In this document: one piece after another, positions 4,135 to 5,568 of the stretch
Layout: every line of letters begins with the position of its first letter
How positions within the stretch are numbered: the stretch's first letter is position 1
Source of the DNA: Candidatus Woesearchaeota archaeon
GTDB taxonomy: Archaea > Nanobdellota > Nanobdellia > Woesearchaeales > BM511
Length of the DNA: 5,568 nt
Assembly (NCBI GenBank): GCA_018221175.1
Contig: JAAOYE010000021.1
Coordinates: 1-5,568 of the forward strand
Direction: 5' to 3'
The notes under the pieces: model-generated
What the model was told of the DNA's origin: nothing
The model's database searches: none
The model's input: only the letters and a program-made list of their open reading frames with translations
Position numbers and translations under genes: made by a program

Positions 4135-5568
4135 AGCAGATGAAAAAGTGGAAGGCAGGTTTTGGATAGTTCCGCTAATCGCAGTGCTCTTAGTAGCTTT
4201 TATGTCTGGTATGTTCATGTTTAATCCTCAGTTTGTTGGAATGACAACAGCAAAAGAAAATGTGTATACTCAAAATCTTGGTGTGACAATTAGTGAAAAC
4301 TCGATTTACACAATTGACATAGAAGAAATTGGCGTGTTAAAATCTGTAATGATTTCAGGTAAAATTATTGGGGGTGAAGGTAGTGTTAGAGTGTATGTTG
4401 AAGACTTGCTTGTTCTAGACAAAGAATTGCTCCCGACAAATTCTATAGCCGCAATAACAGGTCTAACAATATATAATGACACTAACTCCACAAGTGCCCC
4501 AATAGAAGAAAATGTTACAGAAGAAATAGTTACTGAAGAGGATGAAACAATAGAAATTGTTGAAAATGTTACTGTTGAAGATAATGAAACAATAATTGTT
4601 AATGAAACAGCAGATGTAAATCAAATTATTGAAGAAAACGTCTCTGTTGAACTAAACAAAACAACAATAGAAAATAATGAAACAGTACAAGAGAATGCAA
4701 CAATAGAAGTCAATGAAACAATAGAAATTGTTGAAAATGTTACAATAGAAACTGAAGAGATTAATCAAACAATAAACAAGACAAACCCAAAAGAAAACAT
4801 AACACAAGAAGAAATCGTTGTTGAGATTCCATTTGAAAATATCTGTGTAGAAACTTGTATAATTAATCTAGATAAAACAAATCTGACATTAAAAGTTGAA
4901 ATAGATAATTTAACAATAATTATTGATTCAATAACATACACTATTGAAGAAATAACACAGGAAAACATCACAACAATACAAAACATTTCCACAGAAGAAT
5001 CCAAACAAGGAAAAGCAGAAGTAGGAAAACCGGTAAAATGGTCAAAGAAAATAAAACTAACACAAGAAAAAGAAAACCACACTTTAAAAATACATAAAGA
5101 AGCAAGTAATATTACAATTACTAATGATTTAAAACTTAAAAAGATAAAAGAAAACAAAGTCAAAACAAAAGTAAAAAACAATGCTACTGAAGTAGAAATC
5201 AAAGATAAAATAAAAGAAGCAACAATAGAATATTACACTGAGGCGCCAAGAAAAACAGAAAAACAGATTGGAAAATTCAAAAAAGAAATCATAATTAGTT
5301 CTGACACCCATTATGAGAATATCACAGCAAGCACAACTATTTTACAAGCAAAAGCTTCAATGATAAATCTGTATAGATTAACTAACGGGTCGCGTGAAGC
5401 CGTAGAAATAGTTGAATATATTGATAATGACAACAACGAATTAATCGATGAAATCAAATGGATAGTGCCATCGCTTTCTAATCAGACTTATGAAGTTGAC
5501 ATTGACATATTAAACATACAAAGCTATCCAACTGTTGGCGGCAGCTGGATTGTAGAATTCAACACAAC
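4121..5568 (+). CDS. Membrane-anchored, sequon-rich surface protein, 3'-partial
   Basis: The frame is open from ATG 4121 to the right edge: 482 full residues, the end not reached. A short basic N-terminus (MRRNKADEKVEGR) precedes one hydrophobic segment, about 14-34 (FWIVPLIAVLLVAFMSGMFMF), so the rest should lie outside the cell. A small beta-rich part (50-118, with SGKIIGGEGSVRVYVEDLLVLD) leads to an acidic stretch at about 128-238 crowded with Asn-X-Thr. In all I count about 25 N-glycosylation sequons. Then come C242-VET-C246, likely a disulfide, a lysine-rich basic region at about 295-392 (GKPVKWSKKIKL), and an EF-hand-like loop DNDNNELIDEI at 435-445 followed by KWIVPSLSNQTYEV. The motifs CVETC, GKPVKW and WIVPxLSNQTYE resemble large S-layer-like proteins I associate with DPANN archaea; this is memory, not a search. 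No catalytic motif is seen. It overlaps the HTH gene by 14 bases and has no evident promoter of its own, so it is probably co-transcribed. The coding strand is unusually A-rich from about 4500 onward. Confidence 0.85.
   Translation, partial: MRRNKADEKVEGRFWIVPLIAVLLVAFMSGMFMFNPQFVGMTTAKENVYTQNLGVTISENSIYTIDIEEIGVLKSVMISGKIIGGEGSVRVYVEDLLVLDKELLPTNSIAAITGLTIYNDTNSTSAPIEENVTEEIVTEEDETIEIVENVTVEDNETIIVNETADVNQIIEENVSVELNKTTIENNETVQENATIEVNETIEIVENVTIETEEINQTINKTNPKENITQEEIVVEIPFENICVETCIINLDKTNLTLKVEIDNLTIIIDSITYTIEEITQENITTIQNISTEESKQGKAEVGKPVKWSKKIKLTQEKENHTLKIHKEASNITITNDLKLKKIKENKVKTKVKNNATEVEIKDKIKEATIEYYTEAPRKTEKQIGKFKKEIIISSDTHYENITASTTILQAKASMINLYRLTNGSREAVEIVEYIDNDNNELIDEIKWIVPSLSNQTYEVDIDILNIQSYPTVGGSWIVEFNT
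4542..4572 (+). repeat. 31-bp exact direct repeat, copy 1, in the surface-protein gene
   Basis: Begins ATGAAACAATAGAAATTG and ends GAAAATGTTAC; recurs without mismatch at 4713-4743. It encodes ETIEIVENVT at residues 142-151. The spacing of 171 bases is 57 codons, so recombination between copies would remove or add in-frame units of the glycosylation-rich region. Confidence 0.85.
4713..4743 (+). repeat. 31-bp exact direct repeat, copy 2, in the surface-protein gene
   Basis: Second copy of the repeat at 4542-4572, encoding ETIEIVENVT at residues 199-208. The flanks differ (VEDNET after copy 1, IETEEI after copy 2), so only this core is preserved exactly, although the whole stretch between is built of similar Glu/Thr/Val/Asn tetrads. 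Confidence 0.85.

Noticed and set aside
4765..5202. A 145-residue minus-strand open frame rich in Phe, Val and Ser
   Set aside because: It is the complement of the low-complexity Lys/Glu/Asn/Thr coding stretch of the surface protein; AAA and GAA codons read as Phe and hydrophobic codons in reverse. No SD site or recognisable pattern.

Overview
The window looks like chromosomal DNA from an uncultured archaeon, most likely a DPANN lineage close to Pacearchaeota or Woesearchaeota. The evidence is: an archaeal/eukaryotic-type translation initiation factor (aIF5B) in place of a bacterial IF2; a PhoU-type regulator with an N-terminal AbrB domain; TATA-box-like promoters; Shine-Dalgarno sites of the GGGGTG/GAGGT type; TTG start codons; high AT content; and a sequon-rich, single-membrane-anchor surface protein of a style I associate with those groups. 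The lineage is inferred from remembered family resemblance, not from a search.

Layout. Positions 1-1749 hold most of aIF5B, entering from the left edge already inside the GTPase P-loop region. A PUA-domain protein (1752-2204) follows after 2 bases, probably in the same transcript, giving a translation/ribosome unit. A very small acidic protein of 49 residues lies on the minus strand (2201-2350). It converges on the PUA gene so tightly that both stop codons are read from one TTAA palindrome. Its promoter region (2351-2444) is shared divergently with a PhoU/AbrB-type regulator (2445-3413) and contains two TATAC...GTATA inverted repeats, one of them a perfect 22-bp palindrome placed over the predicted transcription start.

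The 187-base gap at 3414-3600 is the most structured non-coding part of the window. It carries five direct copies of a 15-bp element (consensus YYTACANNTRATGTA, itself a partial palindrome), a short AT-only hairpin with a T run, and a TATA box flanked by repeat copies 4 and 5. Immediately downstream, 3601-4134 encodes a 177-residue protein with two tandem, clearly duplicated helix-turn-helix units resembling sigma-factor region 4. Its last 14 bases overlap the start of a large open frame (4121 to the right edge, at least 482 residues). That frame encodes a membrane-anchored surface protein with about 25 N-glycosylation sequons, an acidic block followed by a basic block, a Cys-X3-Cys motif and an EF-hand-like loop.

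The most interesting proposal is that the operator-like array, the double-HTH protein and the overlapping surface-glycoprotein gene form one self-regulated cell-surface expression cassette. The parts are visible in the sequence; the regulatory link is inference.
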